From Tomocerus qinae (Eukaryota > Arthropoda > Collembola > Entomobryomorpha > Tomoceridae), in contig CM034547.1 of NCBI GenBank assembly GCA_020055645.1, positions 46,350,409 through 46,414,408 of the forward strand: DNA of 64,000 nucleotides. Direction: 5' to 3'. The notes below the pieces were generated by a model. That model worked only from the letters and a program-made list of their open reading frames with translations, did no database searches and was not told the origin of the DNA. The stretch's first letter is position 1; each line of letters starts with the position of its first letter. The position numbers were made by a program, and so were the translations under genes. This document shows, one piece after another, positions 12,394 through 24,910 of the stretch.

Positions 12394-13600
12394 TATAGAT
12401 TGCTTCGACTTTTATGACATCCAAAGAAGGTTTAAATCGTAAACGTAGTAACAGCAGGCAGCACGTAATTGTTATTGAAGTCTTCTCTAAACAAAAAATG
12501 ATAAAAAAAATTAGTAACTCAAAGAATCCTACGGAAGTTCATAATTCAAAATTACACAGAATTTGCAAATTATTACATTTGAAGCACAATGAGGATTAAA
12601 ATGGTCAATCTAGCAAGACGGAAAGTAAAACAGTCCTAATCAGCAACTCTCTAATTGCTATATAACATTTGTATCAAGTCACCCCTAACCCTACATCTCC
12701 TATACATATATTATACACAACCTTAGGTTTAAAGCTTATTTGGGCTTATAGCTAAACTTATGACATATACAAATTATAACATTTAGTTTCCTTCTTGATT
12801 CTGATTCGTGATAAACATTTCTGAGTCGTTAACTGTTAAGATTTGAGTCAAAGAAAGCTTTATAAAACTAAATAAATAAATAAACCAGCACCCAATGCAA
12901 CACTTACCGTTACCGACCAAAATGTCAATTCTATAAAATCTTGTTTACGCTAAACACATCACAGGCAGTTCATTAAACCAAAAGTTAACAAACAAAATTG
13001 AATTATAGAACCTATGTTGCCTATTATGTGTATTTTATGTGGTTCTTTTGACAAGTTATAAATAATTAACGAAAGTTGACAAATAACCGAAATAGCACAA
13101 AAAATTTGAAATTGTATGACCCGCTAAAATGGATAATTGAGATTGTCTACGTACTGTCTACGTACTGTCTACAATCTACATAAGGCACTTGAAGTAAATG
13201 CAAACGTGCAAAAATACTCTTCAGTCCGCAGTCTCCATGTCGTCGTATTATGCCCTACTCACTCGCCTACAACCACACAGATACACACCACCCATTTCTC
13301 TCCTCTCATATCTATAAGGATTTGGACTTCACTTTGTGTTGATGATAATTTACAAGATAATTCTGAGCTATTATCTCTCTCTATTCATATTTAAATCTGT
13401 AACCATAATATATTCAAGGCAGAACACAGAGATGTAATAAAAAAGGATGCATATCACAGATCAGTATTTAATAGTAATTATATCATATAGTGCATTTTAT
13501 TTATTTATGAACGATGTAAGGAGTAAATTATTAAATACAACAGAAACCGACTACATTACATAAAATAATACAAATACGATAAATCCAGTCACTTTGGGAT
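12394..13600. other. Intergenic region
   Basis: No supported gene. A 61-codon ORF just upstream of the MYND gene (12414-12599) has no recognisable features. The region around 13230-13320 is CT-rich. Confidence 0.4.
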
Positions 13601-14438
13601 TTATTTGGGTTTTCGTTTCTCTTTCACTAATTTTTTGACCAAGTCGTTGACTATTTTGTGTTCTTCACCTTTCCAAAGGAAATATTTAGGCTCTTTGCCT
13701 TCCCTATCAAATACAAAACCTTGACTTATTTCAATAGCAATTTTATCTCTAAGAAGCCCAACATTTGTAGCAGATTTTTTCTCATCACCAGGATGATAAA
13801 CACGCCCGTTTTCAACATCCATGTATAACCTATCTGGGTGAAATGGTACTTTGAAACTATCTCCAGCCCAGCCCCATGTTAAAAAATACGTATCTTCTGC
13901 TCTCTCATCCTTGCCTTTGACTAAATGTGTAAAAACAACTGGAACATCATCACATCGTATGTAATTTCTTTCCCGTCCACAAAGAGATAAATATGGAAAA
14001 TCAGATTCGTAGCAGCCTGTTGAGTTTTCTTGAAGGCGACTTAGGAAAAATCGCAGGAATTTTACTTCTTTAAAACAAGATGTAAAATTTTTCATTCTAC
14101 TGTCATCAAGAAAAAGCTGGAGAAAAAACAAACGAATCATTTAATTTTCAATGTTTTCAATCCCCCGTCCCTATTTTTGTATAAATATAAATTCTGTCAT
14201 CCTAAAAATGATGACAATATACTTATTTACATCAGGATGGTGTTTACATATATGATATAAGCACAAAAACGGAATGTAAACTTACCATTCCTTGGTGATC
14301 TATGTAGTAAAAATATTCTCGAATACGCTTTCTTTCATCAGCTTCATTTCCTCTATATTGGCCTTGGATATAGCTTGTACATGAACTACTATTACTTTTA
14401 CAAATTGTAGTTGTACTTGACAAAAATCTTCTTATCAT
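13601..14438 (-). CDS. UPF0598 family protein (human C8orf82 homolog)
   Basis: Two exons, 14438-14286 and 14116-13601, joined in phase 0 to give YYIDHQGM|LFLDDSRMKNF; 222 aa. The open frame extends further upstream but only from GTG, so the ATG at 14438 is chosen. Seen: the conserved UPF0598 blocks YYIDHQG-LFLDDS-MKNF, CFKEVKFLRFFLSRL, FPYLSLCGRERNYIRCDD, PVVFTHLV, VPFHPDRLY and GRVYHPG, in the same order and spacing as vertebrate C8orf82, which is of similar length. The N-terminus (MIRRFLSSTTTICKSNSSS) is basic and serine-rich, consistent with a mitochondrial presequence (inference). Molecular function is unknown. It is head to head with NELF-C/D across about 740 bp. Confidence 0.92.
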
Positions 14439-15175
14439 TTTCCAAAAATTTTTGCCTGATGCAAAAGAATGAATGATACAAGACCAAAGATTGATGATTG
14501 AAGTACTCTTCACTCTTCAGGATTCAGTGACTGACATAGATATAGAAAGGGGATTTAGATAACGCATAACAAAATAACAGGATAAGTAACAGGATATTGT
14601 AAACAGACAAAAAGCTTCCATTCTCCACACTTTTTACACACGTTTCCCGGTCTTGTACTTTCGTACAACAAACGCTTCCATATAAATTAATACATTGTGA
14701 GATAGGGAAATGTTTCTTCTAGTAGCGTGTGTTAGTGTGTTTCTAATTCTATGGTGACTGAACAGTGAACAACATCATAGAACTGGAGCTGGAGCAAAAT
14801 AATACTTTAGTGATCAATTTACTCTATTCAGTACGAGTTTCGCGGTATTGAGGAACCATTGGGCTGATTTGCGGTATCAGTTCCGAAATTCTGTTCACTC
14901 AAACACTCAGCCATTCAAACAGATTGCGTTTGTTTTCATCTGTCTACCGAATCGACTACTGAATTGCCGAAGTTGTTATTTGCAACCAGCTGACGAGATT
15001 TGAGATTTGGCTATTTGAGGAGTTATTAATTTTGTATTAAATTGACGGAGATTTTGGAGTGCCAAACAAAACAAAATTATCCGAATTACATTGGGAGACA
15101 ATTACAGGTAACAGGCGGTGGCTTTATAGCACCAACTCTTTTTCTAAGTTCTAACGCACCAAAAATTATATCCAA
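14439..15175. promoter_or_regulatory. Divergent promoter region, UPF0598 / NELF-C/D
   Basis: These 737 bp separate the start codons of two housekeeping-type genes transcribed in opposite directions, so at least one promoter for each must lie here. No TATA box at a convincing distance was identified. The right end is NELF-C/D 5' UTR. Confidence 0.5.
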
Positions 15176-18100
15176 ATGGAAGAAGAGTACCAGCAATCAG
15201 TTGGATGGGGAAATCGAGGTCAGCATGGACACATGCTTACTCATCATCATTCAGGGACCGGGGTACCTGGCCATGGACATTGGGAAGAAGAAATGGAAGG
15301 CCATCATGTAAGTTCAATAAAATTTTTAAAAAATTGAGAAGATAAAATAAGTTTAAACTAATTTAACGCAATATTTTTATTGTGTCCGCTAGATTTCTTT
15401 ATATGGTTAAGAAATTTTTTTATTCATTCAACAACAGTAAATATTATATCTTTTCAGTCAGATAGCGAACTACAAGAAGAACAAGAAAACCCACAGGAAG
15501 TTCTTGCAGAATGTTTAGTAAAATTTTCGAGTCAGGATTACATAATGGAACCTGGAATTTTTAATCAACTTAAAAGGTAAAGTAAAACTACGTATAAAAC
15601 TCTGCAGCTATGTGGTGAGTATCTCGTTATCGAACACCGATATCAATGTAAACATGTGTTGACACTTTGGCATAAATTTAATATTGTTGTTATTATTCTT
15701 TTCAGATATTTTCAGGCTGGAGGAAGCCCGGAGCAAGTTATTAGACTGCTATCTCAAAATTACAATGCAATTGCTCAGATGGCAAATTTAATGGCGGAGT
15801 GGATAATATCTGCAGGAGCTAATATTAATGAAGTTCGATCTATGGTTGAGTCTAGCTTGAGAGATATGATTCTCAAGACTTTCGACCCAAAAAAGGCTGA
15901 TACAATTTTTACGGAAGAAGGAGAGGTATTTGTTTTGTTACGATTCTGTAAAATATTCAATAGTTGCATAATTTAATTCAATATCTATATTTTCGTAGAC
16001 ACCAGGTTGGCTGACTGAAATGATTGAACATCCTACTTGGAGATCTCTAGTGTATAAGCTTGCTGAAGAGTATCCTGATTGTCTTATGTTAAACTTTACC
16101 ATTAAGGTAAGAATATTAACCTTTTGATAATGTTATAATTTTTCGGACACTTGTGCTTATTTTTATCTGCATACATCGTATATGCATATGTTACATTATG
16201 ATATTTATGCGTAGCTCTTAAAGATTAAAAATTAAAATTTTCTCATCTTACATAATAGCTGATTTCTGATGCGGGATACCAAGGAGAAATCACTAGTATT
16301 TCAACCGCTGCTCAGCAGATTGAAGTGTTTTCTAGAATGCTAAAAACATCGTTGTGTAAGATATTGTCAAGTCAGGAAGATGCATTAATCCAAAATATTC
16401 AGGATACTGCGGTGAGTTACTATTCATATTGTTAAAGCATTTATCAAATATGTCAGATGTCATATTTTGAGCTGAATTTACATTCTTTTGGTTTTAGGAA
16501 ATGATATGTCATGCAGAACACACATTTGTATATAGCCAAGTTTTAATTCATGTTCTTATGCAAGAATCCAAGGAATCTCATCTTTTCAAGAGGTTGAGTC
16601 AAGAGATAGTTCGAACAGCACATGAAAAGTAAATTGATTTCATCATAATATTTTCTTGCTTGTACTGTAATGCAAAATAATCTTTATTCTTCGAATGAAA
16701 GGGGTCACGACGTTACACCGGTTGTGATGTCATTAAATGGATCCACGGCATATCCAAGAGCTTGTCAAGCTCTTACGTCAATGTTGTCAAGAAACGCGCT
16801 AAATCCAGCTGATATTACTGTGCTATACAAAATGTATTCAAATGTAGACCCACCTCCAGTTGATCTCATTCGAGCCCCGCAGTTTCTTGGTCAGTGTTAA
16901 TTTTTGTTAAGGTTTTTAATACGCACAGTATTCCGTCAGTATAAATTGATTGTAATACAGCTAGAAATGTATTTATGTGACCAATTGTAATAGTCACTTC
17001 GTAACTGATACATAAATGGCGTTTTTTTTATTAATTATAATTTACCAATTACGCCAATTTGTCATAATATACTGATCTCATTAGAATTACTCATCGATGC
17101 TCTGTTCAAACCTGGAAGCAAACTTAATCCAGAACACAAATCGAAGTATATTTATTTACTGGCGTATGCTGCGAGCGTTTGTGACACATTTCGTCGAGCA
17201 ACTAGGCACAGTCTCAAGCAAGATGAACTGAAACCCACTATTGCTGCTGTCGAGAAAGTTCACAGTATTTGCAGTTTAAACAAAGGTAGTGCGGAGCTAG
17301 TCGTCGAAATTCCATCTCTCTATAATTGTATTAAGTAAGTTTTATTATGTGTGGATTAAGTAAAAGTGACCAATTTTAATCATTTGATGCCTGATGCAGA
17401 GCGATTTCATATTCTAATTAAGGGGAATTTTTTAAAGGTACCCTGTGGTCTCAGTTGGAGTGATTAGATGGGTAGAAAATGTTGTAACGGAGCCATCATA
17501 TTTCAAGTTGAGTACTGAGCATACGCCGCTACATTTGGCATTGTTAGATGAAGTTGTAACCAATCACCCTCTTCTTCATCAAAAAGTTCTGGATTTACTG
17601 ACCACTCTTTTTGTCTCGAAGCAAGATGAGTTGGAAATTCTTGTTCAGGTAAGACAATTGCTTTATAATGTTTTAATTCAATAGTATATAATAAACTTTA
17701 AAACTTACCTCCTTTCTTTTGATGTATCTTTGTAATTATAGATACTAACTATTAACCTTTTGAATATTCATTAATATTTTCTTATTTTAAACAGCTGGAA
17801 ATGAGAAAGATGCTGTTAGATCGAATGGTTAATTTATTAGCTCATGGTTGTGTGGCCCCTGTGGTCAAATATATCAAACAATCCTGGCAAAAAGGTGACA
17901 CGGATATATCACTTATCCGCTACTTTGTTACTGAGGTATTGTTGCTTGCTCTTGCTTACTCTTTGTTGAATAAAAACTGATAATACTTTTTCATATATAC
18001 CAAGGTGAGTGAAATTGTTATGGGGACTGGCTTCTATAAAGGTGATGTTAATTTTGAATACTCCCTAGTATAAGCTTAAAATAGGCTACGGGAACGAAGG

Positions 18101-21100
18101 CTTATCCAGTTCTACTAAGTGTGGTGCATCTAATTCTCAATTTAGATTTAGTTTTTTTGCAGAAACGGAGATATAAATAAATAAGAACGAAATGTTTAAT
18201 GAACAACAATTTCACATTCTACACTTTACTACACCATATTACGGTGTAGAAAGCATGGACAAATGACATGATAATTGATACATCTTATGTAACTAATATA
18301 ACAAACGACAAACACTTAAGTATAATGGAACTATTTGTCTAATGCTTTAATAGCCGGCGAATTCATGTAGATTTCAGTCAAAGTTCGTTATCTTCTAAAG
18401 GCTGATTAGGTGTCCACGAATACCTGTACTTTTCCGATGCCAAACCTTTGTTCAACTCTTTTATTTTAATCATAGTTCGTGTCATTGCAAACAAGTCGAT
18501 GGCTTTTTTCGGAACGGTGGGGTAATTTATTTCTAACAATTTGGCAAAATTTGATATAACATTTGCAGCCTGATTGAAGCTCCCCTCTGAATGATACGCT
18601 GCAAACCACTCGTCAAACTTTATGAAAACTGCTAACCATGCAGATGTTGGTTCAGTCAAGTTGTTGGAGGAATATTTGACCCAAAATGGGTCTCTTCTTT
18701 CAAATGGCAAGGCGGCTAATTCTGGATGAGTCTCAATCAATTTCCTTGAAATGTAACCAGCTACATACTCTTGAGCTCCCAACTTTGTTTTTTCTGGGAG
18801 GGTTAACATACTGGTGTTAATTGGCTGAACTTCTACTTCGGGAACAATATCTAAGATGCGATCTAAGATGTAATCATTAATTAACGGAACTCGAGGTGTT
18901 TCAGTTGTGGAGCTTATCAATGTTTTTAGCAACCGAGAGCTGAGTAGTGTAGAATCCACATCTTCGACATTAGTATTTTTAGAACTTATAAAGTTCCATG
19001 AGAATATTATTCTTTTCAGCCTAGACTTCACTTCAACAGCAGTGGGGTTCATATTGAATCCACCAATTCCACGAGCATGAGAAAACAAGCTTTCAATGTA
19101 GTCCTGATTCAAGTGACTGGTGATAATGAATTCAATATTCAATTCACTTCTCATCTCATTATACAGATTCTTCAACGAATTAACAGCAATCAGTAGCCCT
19201 TTTTGAAAAGGTGAATATGATTTCTTTCGAGTTCCGACACGCATTCCAGAAATTTCGCTGTACATTTTATGTAGTATTTCATCTTGCTTAGCTTTGCAAT
19301 TGGTCATTCCGTAAGGACTTTTGCATGGATTATTTTTTCTTTCCTTGACTCTTACGTTCATGATATCAAAGAAGTCATTTATTAGACTAAAGAATTCTGC
19401 TTCTGATTTCTTTGAAGGAAAACAAAACCCTATAGCATTGGAAGAGGTTTTTGAAAACAGCTCGCATGCATATCGGACATTCATTCTCTCCTTCTTCTTT
19501 ACGTTGATATGTTTCAGATTGACTTTAAAAGTCAGCTTCAACTCATCTTTTTGAATCGATAAAAGATCTTGAATTAGTTTTTTGTCTAACTTAGTGCCAT
19601 CCTTCAGTGTAAACCCATTATCTAAAAAATTGTTTCTCACAAGTTTTATCAAGTGTGGTCCATCCGGGAACACGTAGACATTGTTTCCGGTAATTGGGTT
19701 AGTGAAGCTACTGCTAATTAGTTTCAAATCTTCAAACTGGCAACAATTCAACTGTTTCCACAGACCTACATTTTTCGTGCTCATATCATGCACGATTGCA
19801 ACTACGTCAAGTCCAGCACCATGTATTTTACAAATTATTTGCATTAACTTGTCCTTACTAATCTCACCATCGAAGGAAAAATAGACAATTTGCTTCCAGC
19901 TGGGAAATAATCCTCTGACTGAAAATACCATTACATTTTTCTTTCCTCCTAATATTTTGTCTTCTACCGAATCATAGCAATATTTGTTGTCGACAGACAT
20001 CTCATCAAAGCCCAGTACACATTTTCTGTCTTGAGGAGTAGCATTGATAAATTTTGATTTCATCAATTCCAGAACAGGATGAATCAACCCCTCACGTAAA
20101 ACTACTTTTGAAAGCCATGATAATATTGTTCGTTCAGTAGGCATAGGAAAGTCGCAAACCTAAATGACAATAATTGATTAAAATAAATACGGGGAAATAA
20201 AGACGACTCGGCTATTCATACATATTGTGTATAAGTACCTCTTTTAGGTATCTATAAGCCTTTGATGAAATAGAATGTAGAGAAATTAAACGAGCCATAT
20301 CTTCCTCCTTCCACCAAATATGTTTTTTGTTTGACAAGAGTAATCTTATCTGCCCTGAACTGAATATATTGGATAATCGAGTCACCAAAGTTTTGCTTAC
20401 AAACTTATTGTTAGTTTTCACTGATTTCAATTTCTTCTCTAGCTCGACTACTTTTAATTTAAGATTCACTATCTTATAGTTTCGGTCTGATAACAACTTC
20501 CTTGCTGCAGTAAGCTCTTTCTCCAATTGACTGACATATTTTGTTGAGTTCATCACTGTCACACCGTTAAAAGCACCAGACTCTGTGATTCATTTATAAT
20601 AACCATGTAATGGAACAGCCATATATTCCATAAAATAGGCTAAAAAATTACTTTTTTCAATTATTTTGCTACCTTCAATACTTATTTCGCACGACCTTTT
20701 AACTGTCGGAACCGCAAAATCAGACAACTTTCTCTTTTTTCCCCGTTGACAAGCCTCTGATTCTGCAATTATTTATTAAATCAGAGAATCAGGAAATAAA
20801 AGACATTTATTAAAATCAAGCTATGTGTTATATTTTTACACGTTATTCTACCTCGGTTGTTTTTTACGCAATATCTCTGGATTGTTGGAATTGCAAACTG
20901 GTGTAGCTTCCTTTTATTCCCTGTCTGCTTGTAATCCATTTCCGTGAAATGCAAACTACATATGCCATAATTATTTAAATTTCTGCTAGGTTGATCGTCA
21001 ACTGAAATGAACTTAATCCATGATTTCCGTGTTTCCAACTCTTTGTCCTCTTTCGGAAACAGGTGGATAGTATCTTGAGGATGAGCTCCGGAATTACTAC

Positions 21101-21741
21101 AACCCTGCACTGCACACCTCCTTCCCATTTTCGTTGAAACTCGTTTTAAGTTCAGTTCATTACAAAATCAAACATGAGATTTCTAACTATTAGTTAGAAA
21201 TAGTCGAACAATTGTATCACAGAGATCAGTTTAATCAGTTACACCTTGTCAGTGCAAAACTCACATTTATTTTGCCTATATCTCTAGCACTCATCCCATC
21301 ATTCATCTCCTGTTCCCGTACCCCATAAGACCTGTTCCCGTGGCCTATTTCACAGGATTTCAAATTTTCAACACCTTTATTCAGAAGCCTATTACCATAA
21401 CAATTTCACTCACCTTGATATATACCCAAAAACTATACATTTTATTTATAGGTTTTGGATTTAATATCGCCTCCTTATTCCAATGAATTTGTTCAACTGT
21501 TTCTTCCCATGGTGGAGAGTGATGAAATTACCGGAAGTATGAGGGTGAATGATGGAGGGGACCATGACAGTGTTGGAGAGTTCATAGGTAAGGTATTGGC
21601 ATTGTGTAATTCATTCTGTATATCACTGCATGTGATTTCCTCGCGTATTCACAGTTCAAACAATTACTTTGGTGTTAATTATATATTAAATGATTTTTTT
21701 CAGTTTACTGCAAAGCTCATCATTCAGGCGTGCAAGCGTGA
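15176..21741 (+). CDS. TH1: Negative elongation factor C/D (TH1)
   Basis: Twelve exons: 15176-15307, 15458-15576, 15706-15925, 15999-16106, 16259-16411, 16498-16628, 16702-16889, 17085-17334, 17438-17648, 17795-17935, 21452-21587 and 21704-21741. All phases agree; 608 aa (human NELF-C is about 590). Diagnostic blocks: [119 protein letters not shown] and [14 protein letters not shown]. The N-terminus is acidic and histidine-rich and poorly conserved. Role: subunit of the four-part NELF complex, which with DSIF holds RNA polymerase II in promoter-proximal pausing in the nucleus. Intron 10 (17936-21451) is enlarged by a complete P-type transposon in antisense orientation. The gene shares an upstream region with UPF0598. 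Confidence 0.95.
17993..18000. repeat. P-element target-site duplication, left copy
   Basis: ATATATAC immediately before the left terminal repeat; an identical octamer follows the right terminal repeat at 21418-21425. Eight bp is the duplication length of P-family transposons. Confidence 0.95.
18001..21417 (-). mobile_element. P-type DNA transposon, apparently complete (3417 bp)
   Basis: Begins CAAGGTGAGTGAAATTGTTA and ends with its reverse complement; 23 terminal bases match perfectly. Imperfect inverted similarity continues inward for about 100 bp, including GGCTTCT..ATAAAGG and AATAGGC-x-ACGGGAAC (left 18091-18106, right about 21333-21352 inverted). Flanked by a perfect 8-bp duplication, ATATATAC. 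Carries one gene on the minus strand encoding a THAP-domain P-family transposase with no visible break. It lies within intron 10 of NELF-C/D and leaves that intron's splice sites untouched. Perfect duplication and intact ORF suggest a recent insertion. Confidence 0.95.
18378..21128 (-). CDS. P-element transposase (THAP9-like), intact
   Basis: Four exons on the minus strand: 21128-20852, 20762-20673, 20582-20239 and 20159-18378; 830 aa with no internal stop. A THAP DNA-binding domain occupies about residues 1-88, with zinc ligands C5, C10, C57 and H60, invariant W37, and the closing AIPTIQ box at 79-84. Exon 2 carries a second copy of the closing box ([14 protein letters not shown], about 102-115). 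A lysine/leucine-rich coiled coil follows (about 138-178). The RNase-H-like catalytic part has GFDEMSV (D289), IVHDMSTKN (D362), [13 protein letters not shown] (D403) and [15 protein letters not shown] (D590, E593), the motifs typical of P/THAP9 enzymes. Role: GTP-dependent cut-and-paste transposition in the nucleus (known for Drosophila P). It could be active or recently silenced; intact catalytic motifs argue against long decay. Confidence 0.93.
21418..21425. repeat. P-element target-site duplication, right copy
   Basis: ATATATAC, identical to 17993-18000, directly after the right terminal repeat. Confidence 0.95.
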
Positions 21742-22720
21742 GCGAACCTTTAATTGTTTAGATTACGTTTCGATTTATTGAGTTTTTATCGACCATTTAT
21801 TTAGCAGTGTTGTTTATTTTCATGCCTTATTTAATCAGCCAACTGTGTTTTTCATTTCTATCTAAATGATGAAGACTCTTAACGTTGATAAATAGTTAGC
21901 TAATTAGTAGTGTAGTACTACAAAATCTTCAATTAATTGGAAATATTTAATAAATTATTTTATTTTAGCGTGAGTTTAATAAAATGTATCTTGACATTAG
22001 ACAAACATCACTGAAGTGTACAATAAAATTCATTCAAAAAAACAAGCGTGAATTTTTATGTTCACGACACGAATGTGAATTTGATTATTCTACAGAGATG
22101 GGCAAAAGTAACTAGGCCATAGGAGATTTATACAGTGTCGGTAACCAATCTAACTTCAGTTCGGGATACCGGGAACCATGGCAATGCTAACACTCCTTGG
22201 ATTGTATTTTTGGACACTGCTATGCATAAGCCCTATGGCCTAGTTACTTTTGCACATCTCTGTATTATTAGAAATGGTTATCCATGGAATTCTTACTAAA
22301 CTACTATACTGTAAACTGCTAAAACAACTTGAAGAAAGTTGTATTATTATTGTCTGAATTTTGACTAAGCGACAAATATATAAGCATTTCATATTTTTAT
22401 CATATTCTGTATAGATGTGGCGTAAAAAATATTGGGATTCACCCCCATTTTGTGCCTAGGTCCATATCAAATATTATCATAATTTCATGTATCATTTAAC
22501 ACGTAACAAACCGGGTTTAAAAATAGAAAGTCTGACACAGCTCTCTTACGTCATGATATGATTTGACTGTGTCAATTTATGCTGACGGCTTGCTAACGAT
22601 GCTCAAGTTTAGCAAAGCAAGGGAAATGAGAATGTAGGACAAGAAGAGGCACAGCCGAAGATGCACAGAAAAGGTTGCTGTATTCATATAGGCGTTTTAA
22701 GGTGAAGATCTTCATCGAAT
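21742..22720. other. Intergenic region with a MITE
   Basis: 3' flank of NELF-C/D. Holds the 170-bp MITE at 22093-22262; nothing else supported. Confidence 0.5.
22093..22262. mobile_element. 170-bp MITE with ~32-bp terminal inverted repeats
   Basis: The left end CAGAGATGGGCAAAAGTAAC + TAGGCCATAGG is matched by the inverted right end with one mismatch (G/T). The CAGAGATG start resembles hAT-family ends. Flanks are TA on both sides (TA|CAGAG...CTCTG|TA), and an 8-bp duplication is only partly recognisable, so the superfamily is uncertain. No ORF. Confidence 0.88.
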
Positions 22721-22802
22721 GCGGATTTGGCCGAGCGGTTAAGGCGTCTGACTAGAAATCAGATTCCCTCTGGGAGCGTAGGTTCGAATCCTACAGTCCG
22801 CG
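22721..22802 (+). tRNA. tRNA-Ser (anticodon AGA)
   Basis: 82 nt without intron. The 7-bp acceptor stem is GCGGATT/AGTCCGC (one G-T pair), with discriminator G. The anticodon loop CTAGAAA sits between TCTGA and TCAGA, giving anticodon AGA. A long variable arm (TCCC..GGGA) marks a class II serine tRNA. The T arm is GTAGG-TTCGAAT-CCTAC. The A and B box promoter sequences (TGGCCGAGCGGTT, GGTTCGAATCC) are intact and T runs follow as a pol III terminator. Confidence 0.98.
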
Positions 22803-24910
22803 AAGAATTTTTGCTCTTTTTATTTCACATTTATTTTTATTTTGCTTTGTAGTTAAATGTGCTGTGTAAGGTATGCCCTTCTTTTTAACCTTACTAATCT
22901 ACTTACATCTACTTCGTGAGTCTACCGCTACGCTATAATTTTACTTACCGTTTTACTGTATTTTATGCATTTGTATTGTATGAATTATATGTACTAAAAA
23001 TATAAGTTTGGGCATAGACTCTATTATAGACATACATTGCAATTGCAAGTGATCTGCAGATTTATTTTGATCTGAGATCAGACTAGTAAAACCAACGTTG
23101 TATAGGAACAGAAACTTTGAACCATGGAATTAGACTATTATTAATAGGCTTCCACCAAACTAATATCTAATTGTATAAATAGTATATATTATTATATATA
23201 TGTAGATATCAGCAGCTCATCATTTTAAGCATAAATATGACTTTTGTAGGTATTCGTTCAAGTGTATACGAATGTAAGTTCATCTTTGGATGAATCTGTA
23301 TATTATAATAATATAAATATGGTGCGATCATTATTATTTTCTTGGATGATGAACCTATCGTGCATAGTGAAATGCGTATACTAATTATGTCACTTCAAAA
23401 ACCATTGACACAACCTTTGAAACAGAACATTTTGTTCATGAATTTCTTTTCTAGGCTTGTAATATATTAAAATGCTTGTGTTTCCAATAGTCCAAATGTG
23501 TTTTCAAAAATGAAGTATGAAATGATGCAATCACTGTACTGAAAATTGTTTATTAAAAATAATGGTGATTAGTGATGGTTATCGTTTAATTCTCTTTGCC
23601 ACTGTACTAAAGGGGTGTTGTACATGTTTAGGGTTTGACGTGTCTCATTCTATATAGCTATTATTTGACTACCGATCATGTAGGCTGTAGGTACTAAGTT
23701 GCACTTCATGTGTTTATATGCTCGTTTTAGGTGATTTTATTTAATTCAGAATTTGCAGAAAGTATTTAAAGGGATAGGGTGGAGGAGTCGATAGTGAGTT
23801 TTGTATTTGTATGCAGTACTTTAACTATAGCTACTAGAGATTGGAATCGCACATGAGAAATCACTTTGAAGTCAATGAAAATGTAGTACAGGTAGTAATA
23901 GTTTTAAGTAGTAGGACGAAAACAAATTATAATGATAAAGGTACATAAGATGCTCTTTTGTTAGCGCTGTTGTTCATGTCTGACTACCTTATGGCTTGGT
24001 GATTAATTAATTTTTTTTCACAAGTAGGTATATTACAATGAACTTCATAGTCCAGTGTCTGAAGGGTCGTTACACATTCTTTTATTCAACCACTCAATGA
24101 ATATGAAGATGTTCATTATATTCTATATATCCTAATATATACTCATTCTCCCAACAATCATTCAGTCTTCTTTAATTACGGTTTTTAATTCTATACTATC
24201 CTATAGCTATAGATAATACTATTATATCTTGGCAGATTTATTATTTATTGTGAATTATTTACATGGTTGAAGATAAGTAACAATACACTATACGAATGTC
24301 ATTATGTGCGCTTCAGCCTCAACCCTTGCAACTCCTAGCCATAAATATCTATACAATGAAATATTGTGTCCATGTTTTAGTAGTGGTTTAGTTTATGTGC
24401 TATACACAAGGCGTGAGAAAAAAGAGCAATTACTAAAATTCTTATAATGTATGAATAGATGTAAAATCAAAACCATTAAGTTAACATTGCTTGCATTATT
24501 ACAACAATTTCATAAGCATTGCCTGTGAAAAAAATGCTACAATCCCGGAATTAACTCAACTCAAAGAAGGTTAAGTTAACAAACTTGAAAAAAATTACCT
24601 TAATTGAGCATTCGTAATGTGTTTCACACTCCTATCTTAGTATAGTTACTTTAAAAGAGATTTCCGTTCAGTACGCAAGCCAACTTTATCGTTGAGAATA
24701 GTAATTAGGCTTGCAGATTTAAATGAAGAAATACACTTTTTGGAAATTATTTGCATATCACATGTAGACTTAGATAGTCAACATTAACACTACAACTTGT
24801 CGCAATTGCAGAGCTTGTGCATAAATGTTACAATTACAATAAATTACTATTTGCGAACTTTGTATACGGATAAATAAAATCAGTTTTAGTATTTTCTGAA
24901 ATTTTCCACG
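22803..24910. other. Intergenic region
   Basis: About 2.1 kb of AT-rich sequence without supported exons or repeats. Confidence 0.4.

Noticed and set aside
12414-12599. 61-codon plus-strand ORF just upstream of the MYND gene
   Set aside because: Lys/Asn-rich AT-driven sequence, no domain, no splice partner; it sits in the likely promoter of the MYND gene.
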